From Fodinibius roseus (GTDB lineage Bacteria > Bacteroidota > Rhodothermia > Balneolales > Balneolaceae), in assembly GCF_900129315.1 (NCBI RefSeq), contig NZ_FQUS01000007.1:177298-241297 (forward strand): DNA of 64,000 nt, read 5' to 3'. The translations under genes and the position numbers were made by a program. The number at the start of each line of letters is the position of its first letter. Positions within the stretch are counted from its first letter, which is position 1. Of the stretch, positions 43,182 to 54,104 are shown piece by piece. A model generated the notes under the pieces. The model saw nothing but the letters and a program-made list of their open reading frames with translations. It made no database searches and was not told where the DNA came from.

Positions 43182-45059
43182 ATGACAACATCTTGTTTGT
43201 TGGTTCATTTAGAAAGAAACTTCTTCCTTTTTTTGTTCATTGTTTTAATAGGGTCTTCAACCCCGTCGTTTGGAGCGTTGGACCCTCTCCAGGCTATGCA
43301 AAAGACAGAGCCTCCCAATAACGGGAGCATAGAGGTTGGCGTTGCCCGAGTAGACATCACCCCGGAGGGACCGATTCGCCTGGCGGGTTATGGGGGACGG
43401 GCGTCGGAGTCGGAGGGGGTGCTTCAACCGTTATGGGCAAAAGCATTGGCTTTTGGCAGCGATGAGCGGGGGCCGTCGCTTTTAATCACCGTGGATCTTA
43501 TTGGCATTCCGGGTCATATTACCGAAAAGGTTGCCCGGCGCCTGTCGGAGAAAACGGGAATCACACCTTCTCAACTGGTCATAACTTCCTCGCATACCCA
43601 TACGGGGCCGGAAGTAGGCAATTTGTTAAACCATTTCGGGAAGCCAATGCCTCCGGAGGAACTCGGAAGCATTGTCCGGTATCAAGACGAACTCACAGAT
43701 AAACTGGAACAGTTGGCACTGCAAGCACTGCAGGACCGCAGCCCGGCTTTGGTAGCCTGGGGACAGGGAGAGGTTGGATTTGCTGTGAACCGGCGCAAGC
43801 TGGAAAAAGGAAAATGGATCGGATTTGGCGTGGTTCCCGAGGGACCGGTTGATCATTCAATGCCCTTGTTGCGGGTTACTGATCCGAATAGCGAGACTCT
43901 TCGGGCTGTGTTGGTTAACTACGCCTGTCATGGGACCACCCTGGGAGGAGATATAAACAAGATACATGGAGACTGGATAGGGGAGGCCCAGCGGATTATT
44001 GAAAAGCGTCATCCCGGAGCGACTGCTTTAGTGTCCATCGGGGCGGGGGGAGACGCCAATCCGGAACCGCGCACTGAGTTGGAGTATACTACGCAACATG
44101 GACAAAAGATTGCAGATGAAGTGGACCGCCTCCTAAACAGCACGTTACGGCAAATTAGAACCCTTCCTGCCGGGAAACTCCGGAAAGTTGACTTACCCTT
44201 TTCGAATATCCCTACTACCCAAGAGTTGGTGGAGCAGACGTCAGCTAATGGATCTGAAGGATACTATGCTCATCTGGCCCTTGATCGGATAGCTCGCGGG
44301 GAGCCTGTTCCCACCAGCCTTTCCTATCCGATACAGACCTGGACCTTTGGGGACGACCTGGCAATGATTTTTTTGGCTGGCGAAGTCGTGGTGGACTATT
44401 CACTACGGCTTAAAGAGGAACTGGAACCTGATCGCGTATGGGTGACCGCCTATGCCAATGATGTGCCCAGTTATATTCCATCTCGCCGCGTGATACGGGA
44501 AGGAGGCTATGAGGCCGAGTATTCCCAGTATTCTTATGATCGCCCTTCTCCATACGTAGATGATATTGAGGACCTGATTGTGGGTACGGTCTATTACATG
44601 TTACCTGATCCCTGGAAGCCGCAGGGATGGTACGCGGAAAAGAACCCGGATGTGGTTCGGCCTGACGGCAATGGAATTATTCATCTGAATGCAGAGATGG
44701 GGCATGGAATTGGTCCTGAGATTGAATATATGCCTGAATGGAAAGCTTTTGGTTGGTTTACGCAGGCAGACCGGGTAGAATGGGAGGTGGCAGCAGAAAA
44801 GCAGAGAAATTATGAGGTACATCTGGAGTGGTCGGTTTCGGACGAAGAAGCAGGCAAATCATTTGTGCTCCGGGCTGGAGATCAACAGGTAACGGGCAAG
44901 GTTGGTCGGACGGGCTCATGGGAGACCTTCAAAACGACAAAAATAGGACGAATACAACTTTCAGCGGGTCGTCAAAAAGTGATTTTTAAGCCAAATGCAA
45001 GATTTGAAGAGGGGGCATTATTAGATTTGAGAGCGTTAATATTTATTCCAGCAGATTAA
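43182..45059 (+). CDS. Neutral/alkaline ceramidase-like exported protein
   Basis: The ATG at 43182 precedes a hydrophobic signal (F-F-L-F-L-F-I-V-L-I-G), giving 625 residues; the longer frame adds 16 unsupported residues. Ceramidase-like features: V-A-R-V-D-I-T-P-E-G-P-I-R-L-A-G-Y, then T-S-S-H-T-H-T-G-P-E with zinc-type histidines, and N-Y-A-C-H-G-T-T-L-G-G. The C-terminal part (about 530-620) is a beta-rich carbohydrate-binding-like module. In these gene sets such proteins may act on lipids or on other amides or esters; substrate unknown. Confidence 0.85.
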   Translation: MTTSCLLVHLERNFFLFLFIVLIGSSTPSFGALDPLQAMQKTEPPNNGSIEVGVARVDITPEGPIRLAGYGGRASESEGVLQPLWAKALAFGSDERGPSLLITVDLIGIPGHITEKVARRLSEKTGITPSQLVITSSHTHTGPEVGNLLNHFGKPMPPEELGSIVRYQDELTDKLEQLALQALQDRSPALVAWGQGEVGFAVNRRKLEKGKWIGFGVVPEGPVDHSMPLLRVTDPNSETLRAVLVNYACHGTTLGGDINKIHGDWIGEAQRIIEKRHPGATALVSIGAGGDANPEPRTELEYTTQHGQKIADEVDRLLNSTLRQIRTLPAGKLRKVDLPFSNIPTTQELVEQTSANGSEGYYAHLALDRIARGEPVPTSLSYPIQTWTFGDDLAMIFLAGEVVVDYSLRLKEELEPDRVWVTAYANDVPSYIPSRRVIREGGYEAEYSQYSYDRPSPYVDDIEDLIVGTVYYMLPDPWKPQGWYAEKNPDVVRPDGNGIIHLNAEMGHGIGPEIEYMPEWKAFGWFTQADRVEWEVAAEKQRNYEVHLEWSVSDEEAGKSFVLRAGDQQVTGKVGRTGSWETFKTTKIGRIQLSAGRQKVIFKPNARFEEGALLDLRALIFIPAD

Positions 45060-45116
45060 TTACGAATCGTTCAGTTCTATTATTGGATTTATTTATCAAT
45101 TTTGTCAGCCACCGCT

Positions 45117-48100
45117 ATGAAAACCAAGTTCATATTTGTAATACTGTTACTGATGGGAGTTAGCTGTTCAAAAACGGATTCAATTCAGGAATCTCTGCGT
45201 CCTCCACTGGATGAGGACAGAGCACTGGCCTCACTGGAGGTGATGGAGGGCTTTAACGTGGAACTTTATGCCAGTGAGCCGCTGATTGAGGATCCGGTGG
45301 CTATGGAAGTGGATGAAAGAGGTCGGATTTATGTAGTGGAGATGCGCAGCTATCCGCTGGATGCCAGCGGATTGGGCCGGATTAAGCTTTTGGAAGATAC
45401 CAGCGGGAACGGTTTTCCCGACAGCTATACAATATTCGCAGATAGCCTGAAGTTTCCTGACGGGATAATGCGCTGGAAGGATGGTATACTGGTAACCGAT
45501 GCCCCTCATATTTATTACATGGAAGATACAACGGGCAACGGGAAAGCAGATAGAAAGGAGATTATGCTGACTGGATTTGCCCTCTCCAATCCCCAGCACA
45601 ATGTTAATACCCCCATCTATGGGTTGGACAACTGGATCCACTTGGCCAACCGGGGGACGGTAAGCACTGAAGACTATCAGGGTATTTTGGGGGATAAAGG
45701 GTCGAGGGTGGGATTTTACGGGGCGGAAGATATTCCGAAATTGCCACAAAATGCGGGAGGGAAAAACGTTCGTTTCAAACCAGACTCTTACCAAATTGAA
45801 ATGAAGGCGTCTTCCTCTCAATATGGTCACACGTTTAACGCCTGGGGGGATCATTTTCTTGTTAGCAATGCCCGCCACCAATACCTTGAGGTTATGGAGA
45901 GAAAATATACCGGACGAAATCCACATCTACCTCTTGGAGACGTTAATCATGATACGCCGGATCATGGAAATGCCGCCGAGGTGTATCCGACCACTCAGAA
46001 TCCGGAACACCAGCTGTTAACCGATCGGGGAGTCATTACCTCCGCGTCGGGACTGACCTGGTATCTTGGGGGGGCGTTCCCGAAAGAATTTGACAGGGTG
46101 ACGTTTGTCGCAGAGTCAGTTCATAATTTGGTGCATGCGGATGTCGTGGAGCAGGAGGGCACCGTCTTCAAGGCCAGGCGGCTGCTGGAACGGAAGGAAT
46201 TTTTAACCTCAACAGATGCCTGGTTTCGGCCGGTTCAATTCTATATCGGACCGGATGGGGCGCTGTATGTGATCGATTACTACCGGCGTATCATTGATCA
46301 CCCTGAATGGCTCGATAATGAAACAGCACAAAATGAAGAGATGTTGCTCGAAGCCAGTAACCGGGGGCGTATTTACCGGATAACTGCGAATGAGATGGAT
46401 GATCCGAAATGGACAAGTAATCTGGATTTGAATGATATGCCAACTGGAAAGCTTGTAGCTTGCCTGGAAAATGCCAATATCTGGTGGAGGCGAAATGCAC
46501 AGCGTCTGCTGGTTGATCGAAATGATCCGGCTGCGGTTGAACCACTTAAAAAGCTGGTGTCCAACAGTACGGTTGCCACGGCAAGACTCCATGCACTGTG
46601 GACGCTTGAGGGATTGGGGAGACTGGATGACAATCTTGTCATCACAGCTCTACAGGATGTCGAAGCCGGTGTGAGGAAAAATGCTGTTAAACTCGCCGAA
46701 AAGAGATTGCAGGAGGCTCCTTCTGTGTTAGAATCCCTTCTGGCAATGAAAGATGATCCTGATTCTCAAGTGAGATATCAGCTGCTGCTGAGCCTTGGAG
46801 AGCTGTCATCCGGTCGGATTGATGAAGTGAGGAAAAAAATAGTGTTCGGAGATTTAGAAGATTCATGGATGCAAATTGCATTTCTTTCGGCCAAACATAT
46901 AAAAGCTTCGCCCCTTCTGGACCGCTTTCTTCAGCAGTTTGGAGATATGGAAACGCCGGGAAGACACCAGTTCTTGCAGCGGGTGGCCACTATTATTGGC
47001 AGTCAAGGTAACAAAAGAGAGATAAGCCGACATATAAAAGAAAGTTTATCCGGAATAACAAAAGAGAATGAATGGTGGAAAGCAGCCATTCTTTCTGGGT
47101 TAACTGAATCACTGCAACATGCAGAAATAGATTCAAAAGAGTTTGAGATTGAAAGTGACATGGCGACAGATGTTTTTTTTGAAACCGGATCAGAGCGGGC
47201 GCGTGAAGTCGTCATGCAGTTGACAGCAGTATTGGGCATTTCCGAGGGTGAGAAAGATAAAGTGCTAAGAAGAGCGTTAGATGTCGCAGAAGACCGGATG
47301 AAGGAGGTTTCCTTCCGGGCGGGTGCTATAGAACTCATTGCTATGATCGATCCCTTATCACACGAGGAGGAACTGAAGGAGTACAGCCATTCCACTGAGC
47401 CCCTGCCTGTTCAGCTTGCTGCGATAGAAGGCCTCGGCAGTATACCGGGAACTCACATAGGAAGATTTCTTTTAAATCGGTGGGAAGCGATAACTCCGGC
47501 CTTACGGGATGCGGCAGTGAATGTTCTTATGCAGGAGAAAAAGCGGGTGGAACTGCTGCTTGACGCAGTTGCGAATAATGAAGTTTCCGTTTCTTCCATA
47601 GGGTGGGGTCGTCGCGTCTCATTGATGCTTTATTCGGACAATGCCGTACGAAAACGCGCGCGTGATCTTCTCCGGGTGAATTCAAAAGAAACGGAAGAAA
47701 TGTTAGAAGAATATCATAAAGTACTCACCATACCGGGAGATGCGGATAAAGGAAAACAAATCTATCAACGGTTGTGCGCGGCCTGCCACCAAGTGCGAGA
47801 GGAAACAGGCACTGCTTTCGGTCCTGACCTTGCAACGGTCCGTCACTGGGAACCGAAGGCACTTATGAACAAAATCCTGGATCCCAATCGCTCGGTTGCT
47901 GATGGATATGAAATGACGATTGTAGAGCTTAAATCGGGAGGAAGTGCGGCAGGTGTAATACACTCTCAAAACAGCACCTTGATAACGTTGCGTAATGCAG
48001 GTGGAGCGGAAACTATCATTTCACGTTCTGACATTGAATCGATTTCATCTACAAACAGTTCGGCCATGCCTTCGGGGTTGGAACAAGAGATTAGCAAACA

Positions 48101-48140
48101 AGATATGGCCGATCTGATTGCGTTTATTCGGCAAATATAG
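45117..48140 (+). CDS. Heme-bearing beta-propeller lipoprotein (PVC-type dehydrogenase)
   Basis: The ATG at 45117 opens a lipoprotein signal (L-M-G-V-S-C), giving 1007 residues; a TTG at 45102 is less likely. Order: propeller (about 35-430; V-A-M-E-V-D-E-R-G-R-I-Y-V-V-E-M-R-S-Y-P and G-N-A-A-E-V-Y-P), HEAT-like repeats (about 450-860) and a c-type cytochrome domain with C-A-A-C-H at 887-891 plus F-G-P-D-L-A-T-V. The second of three such proteins here. Presumed periplasmic oxidoreductase acting on sugars, by family. Confidence 0.86.
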   Translation: MKTKFIFVILLLMGVSCSKTDSIQESLRPPLDEDRALASLEVMEGFNVELYASEPLIEDPVAMEVDERGRIYVVEMRSYPLDASGLGRIKLLEDTSGNGFPDSYTIFADSLKFPDGIMRWKDGILVTDAPHIYYMEDTTGNGKADRKEIMLTGFALSNPQHNVNTPIYGLDNWIHLANRGTVSTEDYQGILGDKGSRVGFYGAEDIPKLPQNAGGKNVRFKPDSYQIEMKASSSQYGHTFNAWGDHFLVSNARHQYLEVMERKYTGRNPHLPLGDVNHDTPDHGNAAEVYPTTQNPEHQLLTDRGVITSASGLTWYLGGAFPKEFDRVTFVAESVHNLVHADVVEQEGTVFKARRLLERKEFLTSTDAWFRPVQFYIGPDGALYVIDYYRRIIDHPEWLDNETAQNEEMLLEASNRGRIYRITANEMDDPKWTSNLDLNDMPTGKLVACLENANIWWRRNAQRLLVDRNDPAAVEPLKKLVSNSTVATARLHALWTLEGLGRLDDNLVITALQDVEAGVRKNAVKLAEKRLQEAPSVLESLLAMKDDPDSQVRYQLLLSLGELSSGRIDEVRKKIVFGDLEDSWMQIAFLSAKHIKASPLLDRFLQQFGDMETPGRHQFLQRVATIIGSQGNKREISRHIKESLSGITKENEWWKAAILSGLTESLQHAEIDSKEFEIESDMATDVFFETGSERAREVVMQLTAVLGISEGEKDKVLRRALDVAEDRMKEVSFRAGAIELIAMIDPLSHEEELKEYSHSTEPLPVQLAAIEGLGSIPGTHIGRFLLNRWEAITPALRDAAVNVLMQEKKRVELLLDAVANNEVSVSSIGWGRRVSLMLYSDNAVRKRARDLLRVNSKETEEMLEEYHKVLTIPGDADKGKQIYQRLCAACHQVREETGTAFGPDLATVRHWEPKALMNKILDPNRSVADGYEMTIVELKSGGSAAGVIHSQNSTLITLRNAGGAETIISRSDIESISSTNSSAMPSGLEQEISKQDMADLIAFIRQI

Positions 48141-48630
48141 TGCGGGGAGAGTTTCGGTTAATTGCCAAGGAAATAGTAGCATATTTTCTTTAGATATTGC
48201 AGAATGGTCAAAAAGTGAATTGTTAATAATTTTATTTTTGGACCTTTTGCGTAGATATCCCGCACGCATAACGCAAAATATAATAAAGTGAGTAAAATGG
48301 AAGCATTTTCGACTTGTAACAATGCGAGCAAAATATCATCATTTTGGTCTTGCGTGGCTTTAGCCAAAGAAAAAAAGAGTAGATATAAGCAATAGGTGTC
48401 TCTTACATATTGTAATACGATACGCACAACTCATTGTATAATGTCTTGAAGACAGTCCTGCGGCCATGGAGCGCTATTTCAAAACACTATAAGAAAATAA
48501 ATCCAGTGGCTACCATTAATCAGTAACTAAACTGGTTAAATCACGAAATGGAATCATCAGTTACTACCGATTAACTATGTATCGGCTACTCCAGTTGTTC
48601 TGTAGATAGTGAAAATGACGAGTAGAAACC
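48141..48630. other. 490-base A/T-rich spacer before sigma factor
   Basis: No gene called. TTTTGCG and CGCAAAA (near 48246-48280) can pair as a 7-bp stem. A minus-strand frame of 89 codons (48158-48427) is hydrophobic and matches nothing recognised. The promoter of the sigma-factor gene should lie near the right end. Confidence 0.4.
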
Positions 48631-49209
48631 ATGTATATACAATCAAATCATTCCGATAGCCGAAAGAAAAGCAGCAATGAAGAATTATGGGATGCTTTTC
48701 GCAGGGGGGATGACAAGGCGTTATCAGAGCTTTTTCTAAGATATCATACGAAGCTTTACCGGTATGGGATGAAGTTGTTATCGGACGAAGAGGCTGTTAA
48801 GGATGGTATTCAGGGACTTTTTTTAAAGCTATGGAAGATGAGAAATCGGATCAGCAAAGCAGACTCTGTTACTTTTTATCTCCTCAAATCATTTAGGAGA
48901 ATCTTGTTTCAACAGCAAAAGCAACAGAGGTCCCGCCGTCAAAGAGATCAGGAGTATATGGAAGAGTTTTCTTCTCGCAGTCTCACTGTTGAGGATAAAA
49001 TGGTCATTACAGAACAAAAAGTCGAACAGAAAGAACTCCTGGAAGAGGCCTTTCACATGTTAACCGACAGACAAAGAGAGGCGCTTTTTTTGCGTTTGCA
49101 AAATGGATTGCGTAATAAAGAAATAGCCTATGTCATGGATCTTTCTCATCAAAGAGTACGCTGTCTTGTGTATGAGGCGACAAAGAGATTAAAGGAGTTT
49201 TTTTCCTGA
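48631..49209 (+). CDS. ECF-like sigma factor of the SusCD locus
   Basis: A 192-residue sigma factor related to the one at 23964. Region 2 contains D-A-F-R-R-G-D-D-K-A-L-S-E-L-F and A-V-K-D-G-I-Q-G-L-F-L-K-L-W; region 4 contains T-D-R-Q-R-E-A-L-F-L-R-L-Q-N-G-L-R-N-K-E-I-A. It precedes FecR, SusC and SusD genes, the standard layout for trans-envelope control, in which SusC binding of substrate releases the sigma factor through FecR. Region 4 helix-turn-helix (M-D-L-S-H-Q-R-V-R) is normal. Confidence 0.9.
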   Translation: MYIQSNHSDSRKKSSNEELWDAFRRGDDKALSELFLRYHTKLYRYGMKLLSDEEAVKDGIQGLFLKLWKMRNRISKADSVTFYLLKSFRRILFQQQKQQRSRRQRDQEYMEEFSSRSLTVEDKMVITEQKVEQKELLEEAFHMLTDRQREALFLRLQNGLRNKEIAYVMDLSHQRVRCLVYEATKRLKEFFS

Positions 49210-49551
49210 GATCAGATCGTAGTGTCCGTATCTGTAGGTTTGATTATACCCTACATATCACCTATCCGAAGAACCCTGCAACAACAACTCCTGGACCAAT
49301 ACTCCAGGTAAGGGCGGTTTCTTATCTATTCCGGAATAAATTATAGAAACAGAAGTCTTTTTCATCCCCCTGTTCCATTCACAGTATCATTTCGGCTTTC
49401 TTATATCACAACGGGTTTAGCCCGCATTTTTCATCAAAAGATGATTTATGAGAACGACGGTTCGGAGCACGCATATTTTTTCTAAAAAATCCAGTACAAA
49501 TGAAATCTGCCTTTGTCTAATAGGGCGAACAAGTCAAAAACTTTTTTAATA
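49210..49551. other. 342-base spacer between sigma and FecR genes
   Basis: No credible coding frame. TCCTGGA and TCCAGGT near 49290-49310 form a short inverted pair. A promoter recognised by the neighbouring sigma factor would be expected here, but no consensus is known to me for it. Confidence 0.4.
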
Positions 49552-50622
49552 ATGCCGGATAAACAGATAGAGGACTTATTGACGGACGATTCTTTTGTCA
49601 GATGGATCACGGGCCGGGGATCCAAAACAGAGAATCAGCATTGGGAGGAGTGGATCTCCGAAGATGAAGGGCGGAAAAAGTTGGCCACCCAGGCAGAACA
49701 GCTTGTTCGGCTGACCGGATTTGATAAGCTGTCGGTTCCCAACCCGCAAACGGAGCTTAAAATGTTTGAAGCTTCCGTTCGTGATTATAATCGGCAAACA
49801 AAGAAATCAGCCAGACCCCGAGTGGGCAAAGCGCCGCGGACGGAAAGTTTCTTCGGGGCCGTTGCGGCAGTCGTTGTCCTACTGGTAGTCGCCTTGGGTT
49901 TTTACCTGACATTTAATGCTGGCAGCAGAAGCGGTTCGGATGTACAACAGATGATACAACATCAGCATACCACCGTCTATGGGGAAAAGAAGTCATTCAA
50001 GCTCAGTGATGGGTCGCTCATCATCTTGAATGCCAACTCCCATTTGAGATATACCGCATCTGCACAATCAGGGCAGAATATCGATGTTTGGCTGAAAGGC
50101 GAAGCTTATTTCGATATCACCCACCTGGAGGGCAAGGACCAGCGGACGTTTAACGTGCATACCTCTGATGGAACGGTGGAGGTTCTGGGCACCGAATTTG
50201 TCGTCAAAACCTTCGCTGAAGGAACGCAGGCAGTGCTGAGGGAGGGAAAAATTAAGGTCAGTGTTGGAGAAGATACTACCGGATCCAAGGCAACCCTTGT
50301 TATGAAGCCGGATGAACGCGCTCAGTTTGTTTCCGGAAGCAGAAAGATAGATCTACAGACAGTCAATACACTGGTGTATACCTCCTGGATAGAAGATATA
50401 TGGCATTTTGATAACACTCCGTTGACGGAGATAGCGCAACGAATCAAGGAGACCTATGGTATGGACGTGATCGTTCGCACAGCGGCTTTAAAACAAAAGC
50501 TTCTGTCGGGATCTGTTAAAAGTACCAACCTTAACATTTTACGCGAAGCATTATCAAAAATATTAGACGAACCCGTGGTACAACAATCCGACAGTCTAAT
50601 TGTAATCGGTCTTAGGGAATAA
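49552..50622 (+). CDS. FecR-family anti-sigma factor
   Basis: The ATG at 49552 gives 356 residues; a TTG at 49513 would add 13 residues of no family similarity. Cytoplasmic part 1-95, one membrane helix (about 99-120), then the periplasmic FecR domain (S-F-K-L-S-D-G-S-L-I-I-L-N-A-N-S near 150, V-W-L-K-G-E-A-Y-F-D-I, V-L-G-T-E-F-V-V-K) and a C-terminal STN-interacting region (F-D-N-T-P-L-T-E-I-A). It senses the SusC signal and holds the sigma factor. Confidence 0.92.
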   Translation: MPDKQIEDLLTDDSFVRWITGRGSKTENQHWEEWISEDEGRKKLATQAEQLVRLTGFDKLSVPNPQTELKMFEASVRDYNRQTKKSARPRVGKAPRTESFFGAVAAVVVLLVVALGFYLTFNAGSRSGSDVQQMIQHQHTTVYGEKKSFKLSDGSLIILNANSHLRYTASAQSGQNIDVWLKGEAYFDITHLEGKDQRTFNVHTSDGTVEVLGTEFVVKTFAEGTQAVLREGKIKVSVGEDTTGSKATLVMKPDERAQFVSGSRKIDLQTVNTLVYTSWIEDIWHFDNTPLTEIAQRIKETYGMDVIVRTAALKQKLLSGSVKSTNLNILREALSKILDEPVVQQSDSLIVIGLRE

Positions 50623-50664
50623 CAAAAGAATCATAATACAGGAAAAATAAAGGGAAACAGACTT

Positions 50665-53600
50665 ATGAAACGACTACGATATGCATGGCAGATTATGATT
50701 GTGCTAATTTTTATGCAGATAGTATTCACTTGTGAAGCAAACGGACAAAGTACAGAATCTATCTTGTATGCAAGTTCGGAGCTGGGTAAAAAAGGAGTGG
50801 TGATATCTCTTGAACAATTACTTGAGGAGATCGAAGGAGAGTTCACCGTAACATTTCTCTACGAAGAGAATGTTGTGGCGGATAAATATATAAGCTCGGG
50901 GCAGTTGTCATTGCTGCAGACGTCAAAAGCCCGGGGGTTGGCACAAATATTAACTGCCTTGAATATACATTACTGGCAGCTTGATGAAGAGACATATGTC
51001 CTTGCCGAGAAAACTCGTTCTCCCATTTCCGGTACTCTCTTTCAACAGGAAACCATAACAGGAACGGTTACAGACGCTGGGGACGGGGCCCCGCTACCCG
51101 GCGTGAATGTGATGGTCAAAGGAACTACAACGGGGACTTCCACGGATGGCGAGGGAACTTACTCACTAACGGTGCCGACCCTGGACGATACGCTGGTATT
51201 TTCTTTCGTGGGGTATGAAATACGGGAAATACCCATTAATGGACGTTCCGCGATTGATATAAGTTTGACAAGCGAGGCCATAATGGGAGAGGATGTGGTG
51301 GTAGTCGGTTATGGCACCCAGCAAAAATCCGATTTGACCGGCTCTGTTGGTACAGTCGACGAAGAAGCACTTCAGGGACGGCCATCAACGAATGTGTCAC
51401 AGGCCCTGGCCGGCAGGATTTCCGGGGTGGATGTGTCATTAAGTTCGGGTGAGCCGGGAGGATCCCCGCAAATCAGGATTCGCGGGAGTAGTTCTGTGAG
51501 CAATACAAATGACCCGCTGTATGTGGTGGATGGAGTTATACTTAACGTGGAACGAATGCAGGGGGGCAGTCACGCTATTAATTCAATTCCACCCGGCAGT
51601 ATTGAATCTATTGAAGTGCTTAAGGATGCTTCGGCGACGGCCATATATGGGGCAAGAGGAGCAAACGGTGTTGTTTTGATTACAACGAAGAAAGGAAGCC
51701 GTGAGGGACCCCGGATAAATTATAATGGTTCGGTCAGCACAAGCAGTGTTGCGAAAAAGATTGACGTATTAAATGCTGAAGAGTTTCTAAGAGTGGAAGA
51801 AATCGCCTATTCAAATGCAGAAAAGTATGATCCCGCGGGTTTTGCCGGGGGCAAGTATACCAACCCCGCGGACAAACGAAATGATCCGCGCCTTTTTGAT
51901 CAGAATGGCAATCCTTTGTACGACACCGACTGGCAGGATGAGGCCTTTCGATCGGCTATAACCCATAAGCATAACTTGTCCATCGCAGGCGGTGATGAAA
52001 TGACTACCTACGGAATATACGTGTCCTATAATGATGAAGAAGGAGTCATGAAAGAGTCTTGGTTAGAACGCTATTCGGGGCGCTTTAACGTGGAAACTGA
52101 GGTCACTGACTGGTTAACTGCCGGAGGTAGCATCAGCTATAGCAATCAATCGCAAAAGGAGCTTCACGCCTGGTCCATGAGGATGCTCTATGAGTCCATC
52201 CCGATCGTACCCGTTAAATATCCGGATGGGACCTGGGCCGGAAATGAAGATTACCCGGGAATGGAAGGCGGTCCCAACCAACAGAGAGTATCCGAGGAAA
52301 GTATACATATACTCGATACCCAAAACATCCTGGCGAACCTTCATACCAATATTACTTTTACTGACAATTTGGAGTTAAGGACGATGCTTGGGACAAATAT
52401 TATTAACCAGGAACAGGATAACTATTCGGGGCGAACTCTTCCGTTTTTATCACGCGACCAGGAAGGGATTGCAAGTATCTCCCCCTCCCGCAGCGACAAC
52501 TGGCAATTGGAGAATTTGCTGAACTATACCATCGACTTCAATAATATCCATTCAATCAGTGCCTTGTTGGGACAGTCAATACAAACTTCCAGCAGTTCCA
52601 GTTCAAGTGCAACAGTATGGGGCTTCCTGGATGACTATTTCAAATATCATAATCTGGGTATTGCCGATAATCCGCGTCCTCCCAGCTCGACAACCAACAA
52701 ATATACGATGTCATCGTATTTTAGCAGGGTGAATTATACCTATGATGACAGGTATCTGTTTACGGTTACCGGGCGGGTAGACGGCTCTTCCAGATTCGGA
52801 ACCAATAACAGGTATGCATTCTTTCCGTCAGCTGCTTTAGGATGGAGAATATCGGAAGAAAATTTTATGCAAGGGAATTCGATTATATCGAATTTGAAGG
52901 TGCGTACCAGCTATGGACTGACCGGCAATTCGGAAATTGCTAATTACCAGTATGAAGCGGGATTGGGTACGTATACAGCAATCTTCAACGGAAGCAGAAA
53001 TATTGGTGTGGGCGTACAACGGCTGGCCAACCCGAATTTAAAGTGGGAGATAAATAAACAATTTGATATCGGGCTTGAACTGGGACTCTTTGATAACCGG
53101 ATATCGCTTGAAGCCGATGTCTACCGGAGAAAATCAGAGGACATGTTGCTTCAGCGTCCGTTGCCGAGAACCAGCGGTTATGCGACCGTTTTTGAAAATA
53201 TAGGTAGCATGGAGAATCGGGGGATAGAGTTGGCCTTAACGACAAGCAATATTGAAAATGCCAATTTCTCCTGGAGCACGGAATTCAATATTTCCATAAA
53301 TGAAAATGAGGTGCTGAAGCTACATGGAGGATCCGATATCGAGACGGGCGGGGGCGTTCACGGTGGCGGTGCAGGGAGTATCATCCGGGAAGGCCTACCC
53401 GTTAATACGTTTATGGGATATATTGCCCTGGGCACCTGGAATACTGATGAAGCCGCTGAGGCTGCAGAGTATGACCGGCTCCCCGGGGATATCAAATATA
53501 AGGATGTCAACAATGATGGGGCTATTAACCAGGATGATCGGGTGCCGATAGGGAATGGCGTGCCCGACGGTTATGGTAGCTTTATCAACAGTTTTTCATA

Positions 53601-54063
53601 TAAGAATTTCGAGCTGTCCGCAGATATTCAATTTATGTATGGGAATGACATCATGTGGGAAGCCGTGCATTCGACCGAAGACCGGGTAGGGATAGCCAAC
53701 AGCCTGGGATCTGTGTTGAACGCCTGGACGCCCGATAATCAGGATACCCCCGTAGCCGAATTGAGACCTACCCAAGCCGGGTATGATACCGATAACGACA
53801 CCCACAGGATGCAGGATGGCTCCTTTATTCGGGGCCGGAATTTTACGCTTTCTTACAATATTCCACAGGAGATTCTCACACCCTGGAGCGTTGGGAGCCT
53901 GAGATTGTATGCCACGGCACAGAATTTATTTACGATCACGAAATTCAGGGGATATGACCCCGAAATTTCGACTTCCGGTGCTCCATTTTCCAGGGGAAGG
54001 GCACAATACTTTGAATATCCCAAGTCGAGAACATTCTTGCTGGGCCTGGATATTGGATTCTGA
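50665..54063 (+). CDS. SusC/RagA-type TonB-dependent outer membrane transporter
   Basis: A 1132-residue protein. Order: signal peptide (about 1-27), STN domain (about 28-118, which contacts FecR), carboxypeptidase-like beta-sandwich (about 131-210, I-T-G-T-V-T-D-A-G-D-G-A-P-L-P-G-V-N-V), plug domain (V-V-V-G-Y-G-T-Q-Q-K-S-D-L-T-G-S-V, and I-E-V-L-K-D-A-S-A-T-A-I-Y-G-A-R-G-A-N-G) and a 22-strand type barrel ending in aromatic F. It imports an oligosaccharide with its SusD partner. Confidence 0.96.
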   Translation: MKRLRYAWQIMIVLIFMQIVFTCEANGQSTESILYASSELGKKGVVISLEQLLEEIEGEFTVTFLYEENVVADKYISSGQLSLLQTSKARGLAQILTALNIHYWQLDEETYVLAEKTRSPISGTLFQQETITGTVTDAGDGAPLPGVNVMVKGTTTGTSTDGEGTYSLTVPTLDDTLVFSFVGYEIREIPINGRSAIDISLTSEAIMGEDVVVVGYGTQQKSDLTGSVGTVDEEALQGRPSTNVSQALAGRISGVDVSLSSGEPGGSPQIRIRGSSSVSNTNDPLYVVDGVILNVERMQGGSHAINSIPPGSIESIEVLKDASATAIYGARGANGVVLITTKKGSREGPRINYNGSVSTSSVAKKIDVLNAEEFLRVEEIAYSNAEKYDPAGFAGGKYTNPADKRNDPRLFDQNGNPLYDTDWQDEAFRSAITHKHNLSIAGGDEMTTYGIYVSYNDEEGVMKESWLERYSGRFNVETEVTDWLTAGGSISYSNQSQKELHAWSMRMLYESIPIVPVKYPDGTWAGNEDYPGMEGGPNQQRVSEESIHILDTQNILANLHTNITFTDNLELRTMLGTNIINQEQDNYSGRTLPFLSRDQEGIASISPSRSDNWQLENLLNYTIDFNNIHSISALLGQSIQTSSSSSSSATVWGFLDDYFKYHNLGIADNPRPPSSTTNKYTMSSYFSRVNYTYDDRYLFTVTGRVDGSSRFGTNNRYAFFPSAALGWRISEENFMQGNSIISNLKVRTSYGLTGNSEIANYQYEAGLGTYTAIFNGSRNIGVGVQRLANPNLKWEINKQFDIGLELGLFDNRISLEADVYRRKSEDMLLQRPLPRTSGYATVFENIGSMENRGIELALTTSNIENANFSWSTEFNISINENEVLKLHGGSDIETGGGVHGGGAGSIIREGLPVNTFMGYIALGTWNTDEAAEAAEYDRLPGDIKYKDVNNDGAINQDDRVPIGNGVPDGYGSFINSFSYKNFELSADIQFMYGNDIMWEAVHSTEDRVGIANSLGSVLNAWTPDNQDTPVAELRPTQAGYDTDNDTHRMQDGSFIRGRNFTLSYNIPQEILTPWSVGSLRLYATAQNLFTITKFRGYDPEISTSGAPFSRGRAQYFEYPKSRTFLLGLDIGF

Positions 54064-54104
54064 TTTTGAAAGACTTTTCACCCCTTTAACTTTAAAACGT
54101 TAGC

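Noticed and set aside
48158..48427. Possible small hydrophobic minus-strand gene of 89 codons
   Set aside because: No recognisable family, no ribosome site, very A/T-rich; composition alone can explain it.
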